In this document: one piece after another, positions 1 through 7,836 of the stretch
How positions within the stretch are numbered: the stretch's first letter is position 1
How the letters are laid out: each line of letters starts with the position of its first letter
Assembly (NCBI GenBank): GCA_034667465.1
Contig: JAXDJV010000013.1
Span: forward strand, 62,001-126,000
DNA: 64,000 nt
Direction of reading: 5' to 3'
Source: JAOBAU01 sp034667465
GTDB lineage: Bacteria; Acidobacteriota; Thermoanaerobaculia; Gp7-AA8
Program-made: the position numbers and the translations under genes
The notes under the pieces: generated by a model
Databases searched by the model: none
Told to the model about the DNA's origin: nothing
Seen by the model: only the letters and a program-made list of their open reading frames with translations

Positions 1-145
1 GCAGCATCATCTTCGGCATGCTGTAAAGCGCGCCGGCGATGCCGTAGCGGAGCAGGACTCCGTGAATGATCAGCAGATTCGCGATCGTGAAGAGCTCGAA
101 GAAATACGGCCGGTGAACGGCGCGCGCGATCTTCGGATCACTCAT
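1..145 (-). CDS. Partial gene of unknown function (5' end only)
   Basis: Only the first 48 codons lie in the window; the gene runs off the left edge. It starts with ATG at 145-143 and overlaps the stop codon of the calcium antiporter gene by 8 bases, so the two are probably translationally coupled with the antiporter first. The visible peptide begins MSDPKIARAVHRPYFFELF and continues with a hydrophobic stretch of about 20 residues (TIANLLIIHGVLLRYGIAGA), suggesting a membrane protein. I do not recognise the family. The open frame and coupling are seen; membrane location is inferred. Confidence 0.55.
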   Translation of the reverse strand, partial: MSDPKIARAVHRPYFFELFTIANLLIIHGVLLRYGIAGALYSMPKMML

Positions 146-1226
146 GAACGGCGATCGGCGTTGCCGGCAGGAAGTAGAGCGCGACCGCGATGATCGCGTA
201 GACGGCGAGCAGCTGAATGCCCTCGTACCAGTTCGTCTCGCCGTCCATCACGAGGTAGGCGAAGATCGCGACGGCGAGTCCGACGGCGAGCATCTCGAAC
301 GGCGTGAAGAGCAGATCGAGCGGATGGCCGAGCGGATACGAGAGGAAGACGAGCAGCGGCGTGACGAAGAGCGCGATCTGCACGCTCGACTGCATCGAGA
401 TGTTGAGCGCCGTGTCCATCTGATTCTTCCGCGCGAGAATCACGGCGGTCGAATGTTCGGCGGCGTTGCCGACGATGGCGACGACGACGAAGCCGAGGAA
501 GATCTCGTTCATCCCCCACGCCCGTCCCGCGGCGCCAACCGCATGCACAAGCCCCTCGGCGACGACGCCCATCAGACCGCTGGCGAGGAGCAGCAGACCG
601 ACAGCGCGTCGCATCGACCACGGATTCTCGAGCTCATCGGCCGGCTCGCCGGCAATGGCGCTGAGCCGCTCGCGATGCGTTTTGAAACTGAAGAGGAGTC
701 CGAGTGCGTAGGTGACGATGAGGATGACGGAAGTGCCGACCGAGACCTGATGGATCAGCTCCGGATGATGCGCGTGCAGCGCCTGGCGAAAGAAGAGCGC
801 CGGCACGAGGAACGCGCTGACCGCGAGAATCAGCTGACCGGCCTGCGACTCCGCGGCGAGCGCGTTGAACTTCAGCGTCTCGCGGTTCCAGCCGCCGACG
901 AGCATCGACAGTCCGGCGACGAAAAGCAGGTTGCCGAGAATCGAGCCGGTGAGCGATGCGCGAACGACGTCCGGCAACCCGGCGCGGATCGCGAAGATGG
1001 CGATGATCAGCTCCGCGAAGTTGCCGAACGTGGCGTTGAAGAGCGCGCCGTACGTCGGTCCCATCCGATGCGCGAGCTGCTCGGTGCTGGATCCGATCCA
1101 CGCCGCCAGCGGCAACACCGCCAGACACGCCACGATGAACTGCAGCACGAGGTTGTGCCCGAAGAACTGCAGGTAAATCGCGAACGGGATGGCGGCGTAG
1201 AAGAGGTAGGTGGCGGCGCGCTTCAT
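138..1226 (-). CDS. Ca2+/H+ antiporter of the CaCA/Cax family
   Basis: A 362-residue polytopic membrane protein expected to exchange cytoplasmic Ca2+ for protons. Two related signature repeats typical of the CaCA superfamily are visible: GNFAELIIA near residue 70 followed by GSILGNLL, and GNAAEHSTAV near residue 250 followed by SVQIALF. The acidic residues in GNxxE are the cation-binding glutamates of the family. About eleven hydrophobic segments span the sequence. I start at the ATG at 1226 (MKRAATYLF), because upstream codons in the same frame lie inside an intergenic inverted repeat. Length is normal for bacterial Cax proteins. It is coupled to the truncated gene at the left edge. Confidence 0.88.
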   Translation of the reverse strand: MKRAATYLFYAAIPFAIYLQFFGHNLVLQFIVACLAVLPLAAWIGSSTEQLAHRMGPTYGALFNATFGNFAELIIAIFAIRAGLPDVVRASLTGSILGNLLFVAGLSMLVGGWNRETLKFNALAAESQAGQLILAVSAFLVPALFFRQALHAHHPELIHQVSVGTSVILIVTYALGLLFSFKTHRERLSAIAGEPADELENPWSMRRAVGLLLLASGLMGVVAEGLVHAVGAAGRAWGMNEIFLGFVVVAIVGNAAEHSTAVILARKNQMDTALNISMQSSVQIALFVTPLLVFLSYPLGHPLDLLFTPFEMLAVGLAVAIFAYLVMDGETNWYEGIQLLAVYAIIAVALYFLPATPIAVHE

Positions 1227-1244
1227 GCGGGCGAAAGAATACAG

Positions 1245-1335
1245 GATGAGGCATGGGGCATGAGGTATGAGTCGCTTCGCGTACGCGACGATCCACGCCG
1301 ACGCGGAGCGACTCATACCTCCTACCTCATGCCTC
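1245..1335. repeat. Heptamer inverted repeat E1 (GGCATGA-type)
   Basis: Arms made of 7-bp units of the form GGCATGA/GGTATGA face each other around a core beginning GTCGCTTCGCG and ending CGCGGAGCGACTC. The same core, with small changes, recurs in element E2 at 6577-6687. The element lies between the divergent antiporter and enoyl-CoA hydratase genes, so it cannot be a shared terminator; it must sit in or near both promoters. Confidence 0.8.
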
Positions 1336-1352
1336 AGCACTAGAATCGCCGC

Positions 1353-2132
1353 ATGCTCATAACCACCACCACCGGCCCAATCACGACCATCACGCTAAAC
1401 CGTCCGGAGAAGTTGAACGCCTTCGCGGGCACGATGCGCGAGGAGCTGATCGATGCGCTGCGCGCGGCGGAAGCGGATGCGAGTTGTCGCGTCGTCATCA
1501 TTACGGGCGCGGGGCGTGGGTTTTGTGCGGGGGGTGACATCGAGTACATGAGCGGGCTGCAGAAGAACGGTGACGTTGCTGCATTTCGGAAGCTGCTCGA
1601 TGCGGGGCGGGCGATCGTGACGACGATTGCAGCGATGCCGAAGCCGGTGATCGCTGCGGTGAACGGCGTGGCGGCGGGGGCGGGATGCAATCTCGCGCTG
1701 GCTTGTGATTATCGGATTGCATCCGAGACGGCGAAGTTCAGCGAATCGTTCGTGAAGATCGGGATGCATCCTGACTGGGGCGGGACGTGGCTGCTGCCGC
1801 GACTCGTCGGCCGCAGCCGCGCGCTGGAATTGCTGATGACCGGACGGATGATCGATGCGGCGGAAGCGCTCACCATCGGGCTCGTCGATCGCGTCGTCGC
1901 GGCGGACGATCTCACATCAGCGACAGAGCAACTCGCGAATGCGCTCGCGTCGGCGCCGCCGATTCCGCTCGCCGGAATCAAGCGCGCGCTGGCTGCATCC
2001 GAGTCGAATGATCTTGGCGCACAGGTCGATCTCGAGACCGCGAATCAGCTGCAGGCGTTCGCATCGAGTGACGCCGCGGAAGGGATGGCGGCGTTCTTCG
2101 AGAAACGCGCTCCCGCCTTCCGCGGCGAGTGA
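1353..2132 (+). CDS. Enoyl-CoA hydratase/isomerase family protein
   Basis: A 259-residue crotonase-fold enzyme acting on acyl-CoA thioesters, most likely in beta-oxidation or aromatic degradation. The oxyanion-hole segments are seen at GFCAGGDI (near residue 56) and NGVAAGAGCNLALACD (near residue 105). The segment KIGMHPDWGGTWLLPRLVG places an aspartate where classical hydratases carry the second catalytic glutamate, as in PaaG-type isomerases, so isomerase activity is as likely as hydration. Length is normal. The ATG at 1353 follows the heptamer element E1. A thiolase is encoded 19 kb away but nothing else of the pathway is adjacent, so substrate cannot be assigned. Confidence 0.85.
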   Translation: MLITTTTGPITTITLNRPEKLNAFAGTMREELIDALRAAEADASCRVVIITGAGRGFCAGGDIEYMSGLQKNGDVAAFRKLLDAGRAIVTTIAAMPKPVIAAVNGVAAGAGCNLALACDYRIASETAKFSESFVKIGMHPDWGGTWLLPRLVGRSRALELLMTGRMIDAAEALTIGLVDRVVAADDLTSATEQLANALASAPPIPLAGIKRALAASESNDLGAQVDLETANQLQAFASSDAAEGMAAFFEKRAPAFRGE

Positions 2133-2141
2133 CCGGTTCGG

Positions 2142-2193
2142 GTGTGGAGGCGGGCGCTTCGCCCGCCTGGGCGGCCGGAGCGGCCGCCCCACA
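2142..2193. repeat. Double-hairpin palindrome, three-way-junction type (copy 1)
   Basis: Outer arms TGTGG (2143-2147) and CCACA (2189-2193) enclose two perfect hairpins: GGCGGGCG/CGCCCGCC with a short TT loop, and GGGCGGCCG/CGGCCGCCC. The second copy at 60346-60397 has the same layout and much of the same sequence. Located between convergent gene ends, so it may act as a bidirectional terminator or a REP-like element. Confidence 0.8.
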
Positions 2194-2207
2194 TTCAATG
2201 GCAACGG

Positions 2208-3827
2208 TTAGCGCGCGGTGCGGGCGATGACCAGCGTCTGATCATCTTTCTGCGGCGCGCCGAGCGTGAACGCATCGACCGCTTCGGTGATCCGGTCGCG
2301 CAGAATCGACGGCGCTTCCTTCCCGTGTTGCGCGAGGATCTGCTCGAGCCGGTCGTTCTCGAACTCTTCGCCTGCGACGTCTTCGGCTTCGGTGATGCCG
2401 TCGCTGTAGAGGACGACGACCGATCCGGCCGGGAACGGACGCGTCTGCGTTTTGTACGTCGACGTGCTGAGGATGCCGACCGGCAGTCCGTGCGAGCGAA
2501 GCTGCTCGATGCCGGAGTCGCTGATGACGTACGACGGATTGTGTCCCGCGTTGACGAAGCGGATCGTTTCCGCTTCGCGGTCGATCTCGACGAGCACCAT
2601 CGTGATGAACTTGTTCTCCGCCGACCAGCGATGGATGTGTTTGTTCAGTTCCGTTGCAATCTCGGCGAGCTCGCGTCCTTCCGCGTACAGAAGCTGCACC
2701 GCGGCGTGCAGAGCGGAGACGAGGAGCGCGGCCGGCATCGACTTGCCGGCGACGTCGGCGACGATCATCGTCAGGACGCCTTCGCGATCGAAAAAGACGT
2801 GGTAGTCGCCGCCGACCTGGCGCGCCGGACGCGCGAGCACCGCGACCTCGATTCCTTCAACGTCCGGCAGCGACTTCGGAAGAATGTCGCGCTGGATCGT
2901 CGCGGCCAGCTCGAGCTCGCGCTCCATCGCCTGCTTCTCGAGTGCTTCGCGATGCAGCCGCGAATTCTCGAGCGCGATGCCGACCTGGCTGGCGAACGAT
3001 GACAGCAGCCGGAGATCGTTCGTGTCGAACGCGCCGATGCCGCCGTCGCGCGTCTCGCGATCGGCCGCGGCGAGGACGCCGATCGATTCGTTGTTGCCTT
3101 TGATCGGCAGCGCGACGAAGGCAAGGCAGCCGGGGAAAATGCAGTCGGCCCCTTCCTCGAAGCTCATCGGCGTGCCCTGTTTCACCACTTGCGCCGCGAG
3201 CTCGTCATCGAGGAAATCGCCGCGGACGTCGCCGAACGAGCGATAGACCTTGAAGCGATTTCCTTCGCGGAGAAAGAGCGCCGCGCGTCGCGCGTTCGTC
3301 AGCGAGATCGTCCGGAAGAGAATCTCGTCGGCGAGCTCGTCGATGTTCAGCGTCGCGGCGATGGAGAGACCGATGTCGTACAGCGACTCGAGCTCCCACA
3401 GCCGGTACTTCAGCTGAAAATCGCCCTCGCGCATTTCGTGCGCGAGCCGCTGATTGGTCATCACCGCGCCGAGCAGCGCGCCGGCGACCCGCAGCATTTC
3501 GAGATCGTCCTCGGAATGCGAATCGCTGTGCGCGAGCGTCACTGCACCGTGGCATTCGCGCGGAGTGCGCAGCGGCACGAAGATGATCCCGCCGAACGAC
3601 GTCAAGTCAATCGGAGGCTCGGTGTCGAGGATCTCTGCGGCGACCCATTGCGCTGTTTTCGCGGAGAGCCGATACGGCGTGTCGCGGCCGTCGCGCAGAT
3701 AGACGGCGCCTGATTCGAACGGGGTGTGGCGGGTGAACGCCTGAAGGATTGCTTCGCCGCGCGTCGCGCTCTTTTCGATCTGCTGGATTTCGTGGAGGAA
3801 ATCGCTGAACCGACGGCCGGGCGGCAT
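2208..3827 (-). CDS. GAF-domain SpoIIE/RsbU-type serine phosphatase
   Basis: A 539-residue cytoplasmic PP2C phosphatase that should dephosphorylate the STAS antagonist encoded just upstream. A GAF-like region occupies roughly residues 12-140 and a second clearer GAF domain about 155-310 (LYDIGLSIAATLNIDEL onward), followed by a coiled linker and the SpoIIE domain (about 330-539). Metal-binding motifs visible are VGGD, VADVAGKSMPA, YSDGITEAED and KDDQTLV. In the first motif the usual GGDxxD second aspartate is valine (GGDYHV), which may change metal binding. I start at the ATG at 3827, 14 bases after the STAS stop; longer upstream reading overlaps the STAS gene. Third gene of the HATPase-STAS-phosphatase operon. 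Confidence 0.87.
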   Translation of the reverse strand: MPPGRRFSDFLHEIQQIEKSATRGEAILQAFTRHTPFESGAVYLRDGRDTPYRLSAKTAQWVAAEILDTEPPIDLTSFGGIIFVPLRTPRECHGAVTLAHSDSHSEDDLEMLRVAGALLGAVMTNQRLAHEMREGDFQLKYRLWELESLYDIGLSIAATLNIDELADEILFRTISLTNARRAALFLREGNRFKVYRSFGDVRGDFLDDELAAQVVKQGTPMSFEEGADCIFPGCLAFVALPIKGNNESIGVLAAADRETRDGGIGAFDTNDLRLLSSFASQVGIALENSRLHREALEKQAMERELELAATIQRDILPKSLPDVEGIEVAVLARPARQVGGDYHVFFDREGVLTMIVADVAGKSMPAALLVSALHAAVQLLYAEGRELAEIATELNKHIHRWSAENKFITMVLVEIDREAETIRFVNAGHNPSYVISDSGIEQLRSHGLPVGILSTSTYKTQTRPFPAGSVVVLYSDGITEAEDVAGEEFENDRLEQILAQHGKEAPSILRDRITEAVDAFTLGAPQKDDQTLVIARTAR

Positions 3828-3841
3828 GGTGCCGGAGGATA

Positions 3842-4192
3842 CTACAGGGCCAGATCCTGCACGGCCGCTTCCTCGTTCTCGTAGATCGTCGCGTAGTTCG
3901 CGAGACCCATGATCTGGAACGTCTTGTGGATGACAGGCGTGAGGCAGCAGAAAGCGATCTTCCCGCCCTTGTCCATCATCTTCTCGATGATCTCGATGAG
4001 GATCGAGATGCCGATCGAGTTGACGATCTTCGTTTCGCGCAGATTCAGCAGCAGCGTGCGGACGTCGGCGTCCATCAGCTCGTAGGCGCGATTGGCGATC
4101 TCTTCGCCGCCGACGTTGTTGATGTAGCCCTTCGTGTAGAGGATCGCTCCGTTGGTGCGCCGGTCGACCGCCACTCTCAATTCCTCGTTCAT
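3842..4192 (-). CDS. STAS-domain anti-sigma factor antagonist
   Basis: A 116-residue SpoIIAA/RsbV-like protein. The STAS fold covers almost the whole length; the conserved phosphorylatable serine is in NSIGISIL (about residue 59). When dephosphorylated such proteins bind the partner kinase and release its target. The start ATG overlaps the stop of the HATPase gene (ATGA at 4192-4189), showing tight coupling. Together with the kinase and phosphatase on either side it makes a complete partner-switching module. The target, a sigma factor or another output protein, is not encoded here. Confidence 0.9.
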   Translation of the reverse strand: MNEELRVAVDRRTNGAILYTKGYINNVGGEEIANRAYELMDADVRTLLLNLRETKIVNSIGISILIEIIEKMMDKGGKIAFCCLTPVIHKTFQIMGLANYATIYENEEAAVQDLAL

Positions 4193-4626
4193 GATTTCTT
4201 CTCGTATTTGACCATGTGGATCGTCGTCCCACCACCCTGCTGCGTAGTGATGTCGACCTCGTCCATGTGTGCCTCGATGAGTTGCAGACCGCGTCCGCGC
4301 TTGTGAGCCATTCCTGGCGCGGGACGACGGGAGCGTGCTTCAGCCGGATCGAACCCTTTGCCGTGGTCGCTGATCCAGACGTCGATGCGCGGACCTTCGC
4401 CGATGGAAGTGCCGACGAATCTTAGGTAGATCCGATTGTCGGCGCAACCCGAGTGTTCGCGAGCGTTGATGCACGCTTCGATGATCGCGTGCGTCATCTC
4501 GTCGATCTTCTCGGAGCTCATCCCCAGTTCGCGAGCGAGGTTACCGGCCGCGCGGGCGGCAGCAATCTCGATGTCGTCCACCATCGGGAGAGTCAGCTCC
4601 ATCTGCCTTTCGGCGGCCATGGTCAT
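4189..4626 (-). CDS. Anti-sigma regulatory factor, serine kinase (RsbW/SpoIIAB-like HATPase)
   Basis: A 145-residue GHKL-type ATPase. The N box is seen in IIEACINAREHSG (about residues 48-60), the G1 region in DVWISDHGKGFDP and the G2 region in HKRGRGLQLIEAHMDE; these match RsbW-type kinases. Expected to phosphorylate the STAS protein encoded immediately downstream and to sequester an unidentified partner. First gene of the three-gene operon. Two in-frame ATGs (4626 and 4620) are close; I use the first. No sigma factor gene is adjacent, which is common for Rsb modules that act at a distance. Confidence 0.88.
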   Translation of the reverse strand: MTMAAERQMELTLPMVDDIEIAAARAAGNLARELGMSSEKIDEMTHAIIEACINAREHSGCADNRIYLRFVGTSIGEGPRIDVWISDHGKGFDPAEARSRRPAPGMAHKRGRGLQLIEAHMDEVDITTQQGGGTTIHMVKYEKKS

Positions 4627-4654
4627 TTCAAGGATGTCCTGACGACGGGTGCGG

Positions 4655-4834
4655 CTAAAAGGAGAGGAAGACGGCGACCGCCGACTTGATCCAGACCGGG
4701 ATTCCGCCGAGGTGCTCGAGCGCGACCAGAGCGAAGGTGTTTACAGCCAGCAGCATCGGCAGCGCGTACGGAATTGTGGCCGTATCGATTCTGGTCCGGG
4801 TCCGGGTCTGTGCGATTTGTGCGATGTTGTTCAT
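4655..4834 (-). CDS. Small predicted membrane protein (59 aa), unknown function
   Basis: An open frame of 59 codons beginning MNNIAQIAQTRTRTRID and ending WIKSAVAVFLSF. A good Shine-Dalgarno stretch (AAGGGGGC) lies 5 bases before the ATG at 4834. Two hydrophobic segments, ALPMLLAVNTFALVALEHL and VWIKSAVAVFLSF, suggest a short two-helix membrane peptide. It sits on its own between the sigma-54-type regulator and the Rsb operon, reading in the same direction. The roughly 200 bases upstream (4835-5040) hold no other gene that I can support. No homologue is recognised; the ribosome site and membrane-like composition are the evidence. Confidence 0.5.
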   Translation of the reverse strand: MNNIAQIAQTRTRTRIDTATIPYALPMLLAVNTFALVALEHLGGIPVWIKSAVAVFLSF

Positions 4835-5040
4835 GATTGCCCCCTTGTGTCGGGGGGTTCCATGAGCAACGTGACTGCCACCGGCGCCGGATCAGCGAAA
4901 TCTCTCCTAATCCTCTGATGCTGCGTAGTTTACACGATGAACGGCGAACGGGAAGCCAATTTGCAATCTGTGGCGTTTTGCCCCACAACGCGAAATCGCC
5001 TGACATTTGACGTCGCAACATGCCTGTTTCAAGCAACTTA

Positions 5041-6570
5041 TCAGTGAATGTCCCAAAACTCCACAGGTGTGTCATTTTGGGACAAGTCTTTCATCCGATA
5101 GAGCGTCTTTCGGTCGACCCCCAGGATCTTCGCCGCTTTCGACATGTTTCCCTTCGTAAACGCGAGCACCCGCGCAACATAGCGCCGCTCCAGCTCGCCG
5201 AGGCTCGGAAGATCGCCGGAAAGCTCTCGATCTTCGGTACTTACACTTGTTTCCGGCATCAGCAGATCGCCCGGATCGATGACCGGATCGGTCGTCAGCG
5301 CCAGCGCCCCTTCGATGAGGTTCTCCAGCTCGCGGACGTTGCCGGGGAACGGATAGCGCATCAGCTTCTGCAGCGCGTCCTGCGTGATCCGGACGTCGTG
5401 CAGCCCTTCGCGCTTCCCGTATTTGTCGAGAAAAAAGCGAACGAGCTTCGGAATGTCTTCTTTCCGTTCGCGCAGCGGCGGCAGGACGATCTCGACGACT
5501 TTCAATCGATAGTAGAGATCCTGACGGAACTCGCCCGTCTCGATCATCTGCTCGAGATCGCGATGCGTGGCGCAGAGGATGCGGACGTCGATCGGGATCT
5601 TTCGCCGGCCGCCGAGCTTTTCGATCTCGCGCTCCTGCAGCACGCGCAGAAGTTTGGCCTGCAGCGTGACCGGGATGTCGCCGATCTCGTCGAGGAAGAC
5701 AGTGCCGCCGCGTGCCAGCTCGAATTTGCCGGGACGCGCTTCGACGCCGGTGGCGACGCCGCGCTCGATGCCGAAGAGCTCCGACTCGAGGAGCGTTTCG
5801 GGGAGCGCCGCGCAGTTCAGTGCGACGAACGGACCGTCTTTGCGCGGCGAGTTGCCGTGAATAAGTCGCGCCACCATCTCTTTGCCCGTGCCGGACTCGC
5901 CGCGAATGAGGACGTTCGCCTGGGAGTCGGCGACGCGCGCGACGAGATCGATGACGCGCTGCATCTTCGACGATTCGCCGACCATGAGGCGGTCGCTGTA
6001 TTCGCGCTGCATGCGGCGCTTGAGATTGCGGTTCTCGTCTTCGAGCGATTCGCGAACGAGATTCAGCCGATGGAAGTTGCGAGTGTTGTCGATCGCCGCG
6101 GCGCCGATCGCGGAGAGTGAGGCGAGGAAGCGGAGATCGTCGCCGGCAAAGCTCCCCGACTTCGCGCCGCGCTCTTCCTTGCCGCCGACGCCGAGGATGC
6201 CGACGATGACATCGCCGGCAACCATCGGGGCGATGAGGAGATCGCCGCCGGGACCGCCGAGGAACTTCGAGACGGTAAGAGAGATCGGCTCGCGCGACGC
6301 GAGCACCTGTTTGATCGGCGCTTCATTGAGGATCGCGCCGGCAACCGGCGGCGAATCGAGCTCGAACGTGAAGAGCTGCTGCACGTTCAGCTTTTCATCG
6401 AGCGAAAAGACGAAGCCGGTCGTCGCATCGAGCACCGCAATGGCCCGCTGCATCAGCTCTTCGAGCAGTTCTCCCTCAGGTCGCAGAGTATTCAGCGCGC
6501 GGCCAACGTCGTATAACGCCTCCAGTTGGAGGAGTTTGCGGCGGAGTTCGAAGGAAGTGGATTGAGCCAT
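5041..6570 (-). CDS. GAF/AAA+ enhancer-binding transcriptional regulator with Fis-type HTH
   Basis: A 509-residue regulator of the NtrC/NifA class. A GAF sensor domain spans about residues 15-165, a short coiled linker follows, then the AAA+ domain (about 195-430) with Walker A GESGTGKE, Walker B GGTVFLDEIGD and the arginine-finger region FRQDLYYRL. The C-terminal Fis helix-turn-helix is KGNMSKAAKILGVDRKTLYRM. The loop that normally reads GAFTGA and touches sigma-54 reads GVATGV here (ELFGIERGVATGV), losing the phenylalanine. It may still act through sigma-54, but this should be tested. The heptamer element E2 lies directly upstream of its start. Confidence 0.88.
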   Translation of the reverse strand: MAQSTSFELRRKLLQLEALYDVGRALNTLRPEGELLEELMQRAIAVLDATTGFVFSLDEKLNVQQLFTFELDSPPVAGAILNEAPIKQVLASREPISLTVSKFLGGPGGDLLIAPMVAGDVIVGILGVGGKEERGAKSGSFAGDDLRFLASLSAIGAAAIDNTRNFHRLNLVRESLEDENRNLKRRMQREYSDRLMVGESSKMQRVIDLVARVADSQANVLIRGESGTGKEMVARLIHGNSPRKDGPFVALNCAALPETLLESELFGIERGVATGVEARPGKFELARGGTVFLDEIGDIPVTLQAKLLRVLQEREIEKLGGRRKIPIDVRILCATHRDLEQMIETGEFRQDLYYRLKVVEIVLPPLRERKEDIPKLVRFFLDKYGKREGLHDVRITQDALQKLMRYPFPGNVRELENLIEGALALTTDPVIDPGDLLMPETSVSTEDRELSGDLPSLGELERRYVARVLAFTKGNMSKAAKILGVDRKTLYRMKDLSQNDTPVEFWDIH

Positions 6571-6576
6571 TAGTTA

Positions 6577-6687
6577 CGAGGTATGAGGCATGAGGCATGA
6601 GGCATGAGTGATGAGGGACGCTTCGCGACAGCGACGATGATCGGCGACGCGGAGCGACTCATCACTCATGCCTCATACCTCATACCT
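6577..6687. repeat. Heptamer inverted repeat E2 (GGCATGA-type)
   Basis: Left arm carries four or more 7-bp units GAGGTAT/GAGGCAT followed by a core CGCTTCGCGACAGCGACGAT; the right arm is the reverse complement, ending in CATGCCTCATACCTCATACC. The core matches element E1. The element overlaps the end of the small TPR gene and provides its TGA stop codon at 6680-6682. Confidence 0.85.
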
Positions 6688-7033
6688 TCCCCGAAGCTTT
6701 CCGACAAAGCCCGAGCAGATAATCGCAGTTCCACGACGCATAAAACCCCGGATCCATCCCGTAGATTCTGATGAAGAGCGGGGAGGCTTCGTCGAAGCGG
6801 CCGAGCTTCATCTCGGTTCTTGCCAGGAAGTAGAGAGCGCGGACGGATTGCGGGGCCTGCTCGTTCTTTTCGATGAGGAGGCGGAAACCGGCTTCGGCTT
6901 CGACGAACTGGCGCCGCTGATAGGCGCAGAGGGCGCGGCCGTAGTCGTCCTTCGCGCCGCAGGTCGACGGCGGGGCGGCGAATGCGCCGGTCGTCGTGGC
7001 AAGCAGGAGTGCGAGAATGGCCGTCCGTTTCAT
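6680..7033 (-). CDS. Secreted small TPR-like protein
   Basis: A 117-residue protein with a clear signal peptide (MKRTAILALLLATTTGAFA, cleavage before APPS). The remainder contains two helix pairs with tetratricopeptide spacing: ALCAYQRRQFVEAEAGFRLL and ALYFLARTEMKLGRFDEASP. Four cysteines are present in the mature part, which would allow disulfides in the periplasm. Its last codons and stop come from the heptamer repeat E2, so the original C-terminus may have been replaced when the element arrived. It is divergent from the DUF2520 gene, with only 14 bases between starts. Function beyond protein binding is not predictable. Confidence 0.7.
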   Translation of the reverse strand: MKRTAILALLLATTTGAFAAPPSTCGAKDDYGRALCAYQRRQFVEAEAGFRLLIEKNEQAPQSVRALYFLARTEMKLGRFDEASPLFIRIYGMDPGFYASWNCDYLLGLCRKASGKV

Positions 7034-7047
7034 CGACGGACCATTGT

Positions 7048-7791
7048 ATGCGTCTCGGCATCATCGGCGGCGGACGTGCCGCGTGGGCATTTGGCGCGAC
7101 GTGGCGCCGCATCGGCTGGCCGATTGCCGGCGTGTCGCTGCGCGAAGGTTCGGCGTCGCCGATCGCATCGCTGCTGAATGCTCCGCGGCGCACCGCGACG
7201 GAGCTGGCGCATGACGCTGACCTTCTCCTCCTCGCGATCAGTGATCGCGCCATCGCGGAGATTGCGGCATCGCTCCCTGAATCGCGCGCGATCGTCTTTC
7301 ATCCGAGCGGCTCGCTGACGGCCGTGCGCGGCGGCTTCTCGCTCCATCCGCTGCGCGCGCTGCCGCCGGCCGGCGAGCCGTCCGATCTGCGCGACACGCT
7401 GCTTGTCTTCGAAGGAAATCATCGCGGCGTCGCGAAAGAAATCGCTGACGCCGCCGGCGCGCGTTTCGCGGAGATCGCGCCGGAAAAGAAAGTGGCGTAT
7501 CACGCGGCGGCCGTCTTCGGCTCGAACTACGTCGCGCTCATGCTCGAGCTCGCGCAGGAGCTGATCGGCATCGACGATGTTCGCGACGACATCCGCGACG
7601 ATCTCGTGGCGCTCGCGCAGTCGGCGATCGCGAACTGGCGCACGCACGATGACGCGCGCCGCTTCACCGGTCCGGCGGCGCGCGGCGACGGTGAGACCAT
7701 CGAACGTCATCTGTCCGCGCTCGCCGATCGGCCGGAGATCTTTGCAATCTATCGACTTCTGGCGGATCGCATTCTTGCCGCCCGTGAATAG
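7048..7791 (+). CDS. Rossmann-fold/DUF2520 oxidoreductase-like protein
   Basis: A 247-residue protein with an N-terminal NAD(P)-binding Rossmann motif (LGIIGGGRAAWAFG, residues 3-16) and a C-terminal helical DUF2520 region (about 125-247), containing the family-typical AYHAAAVFGSNYVALML. The layout resembles pyrroline-5-carboxylate reductase-like and F420-dependent NADP reductase-like proteins, but the substrate is unknown for the family. ATG at 7048 lies right at the start of the glycine-rich strand, supporting this start over upstream codons. The MglA-like GTPase gene follows 45 bases later in the same direction. Confidence 0.8.
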   Translation: MRLGIIGGGRAAWAFGATWRRIGWPIAGVSLREGSASPIASLLNAPRRTATELAHDADLLLLAISDRAIAEIAASLPESRAIVFHPSGSLTAVRGGFSLHPLRALPPAGEPSDLRDTLLVFEGNHRGVAKEIADAAGARFAEIAPEKKVAYHAAAVFGSNYVALMLELAQELIGIDDVRDDIRDDLVALAQSAIANWRTHDDARRFTGPAARGDGETIERHLSALADRPEIFAIYRLLADRILAARE

Positions 7792-7836
7792 CGGGTGCTA
7801 ACATCGACCCTCAGTTTCACGGAGCCCCGCAAGAGT

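Noticed and set aside
5020..6120. A 366-codon plus-strand frame opposite the AAA+ regulator
   Set aside because: Antisense shadow; the opposite strand encodes Walker motifs and a Fis domain.
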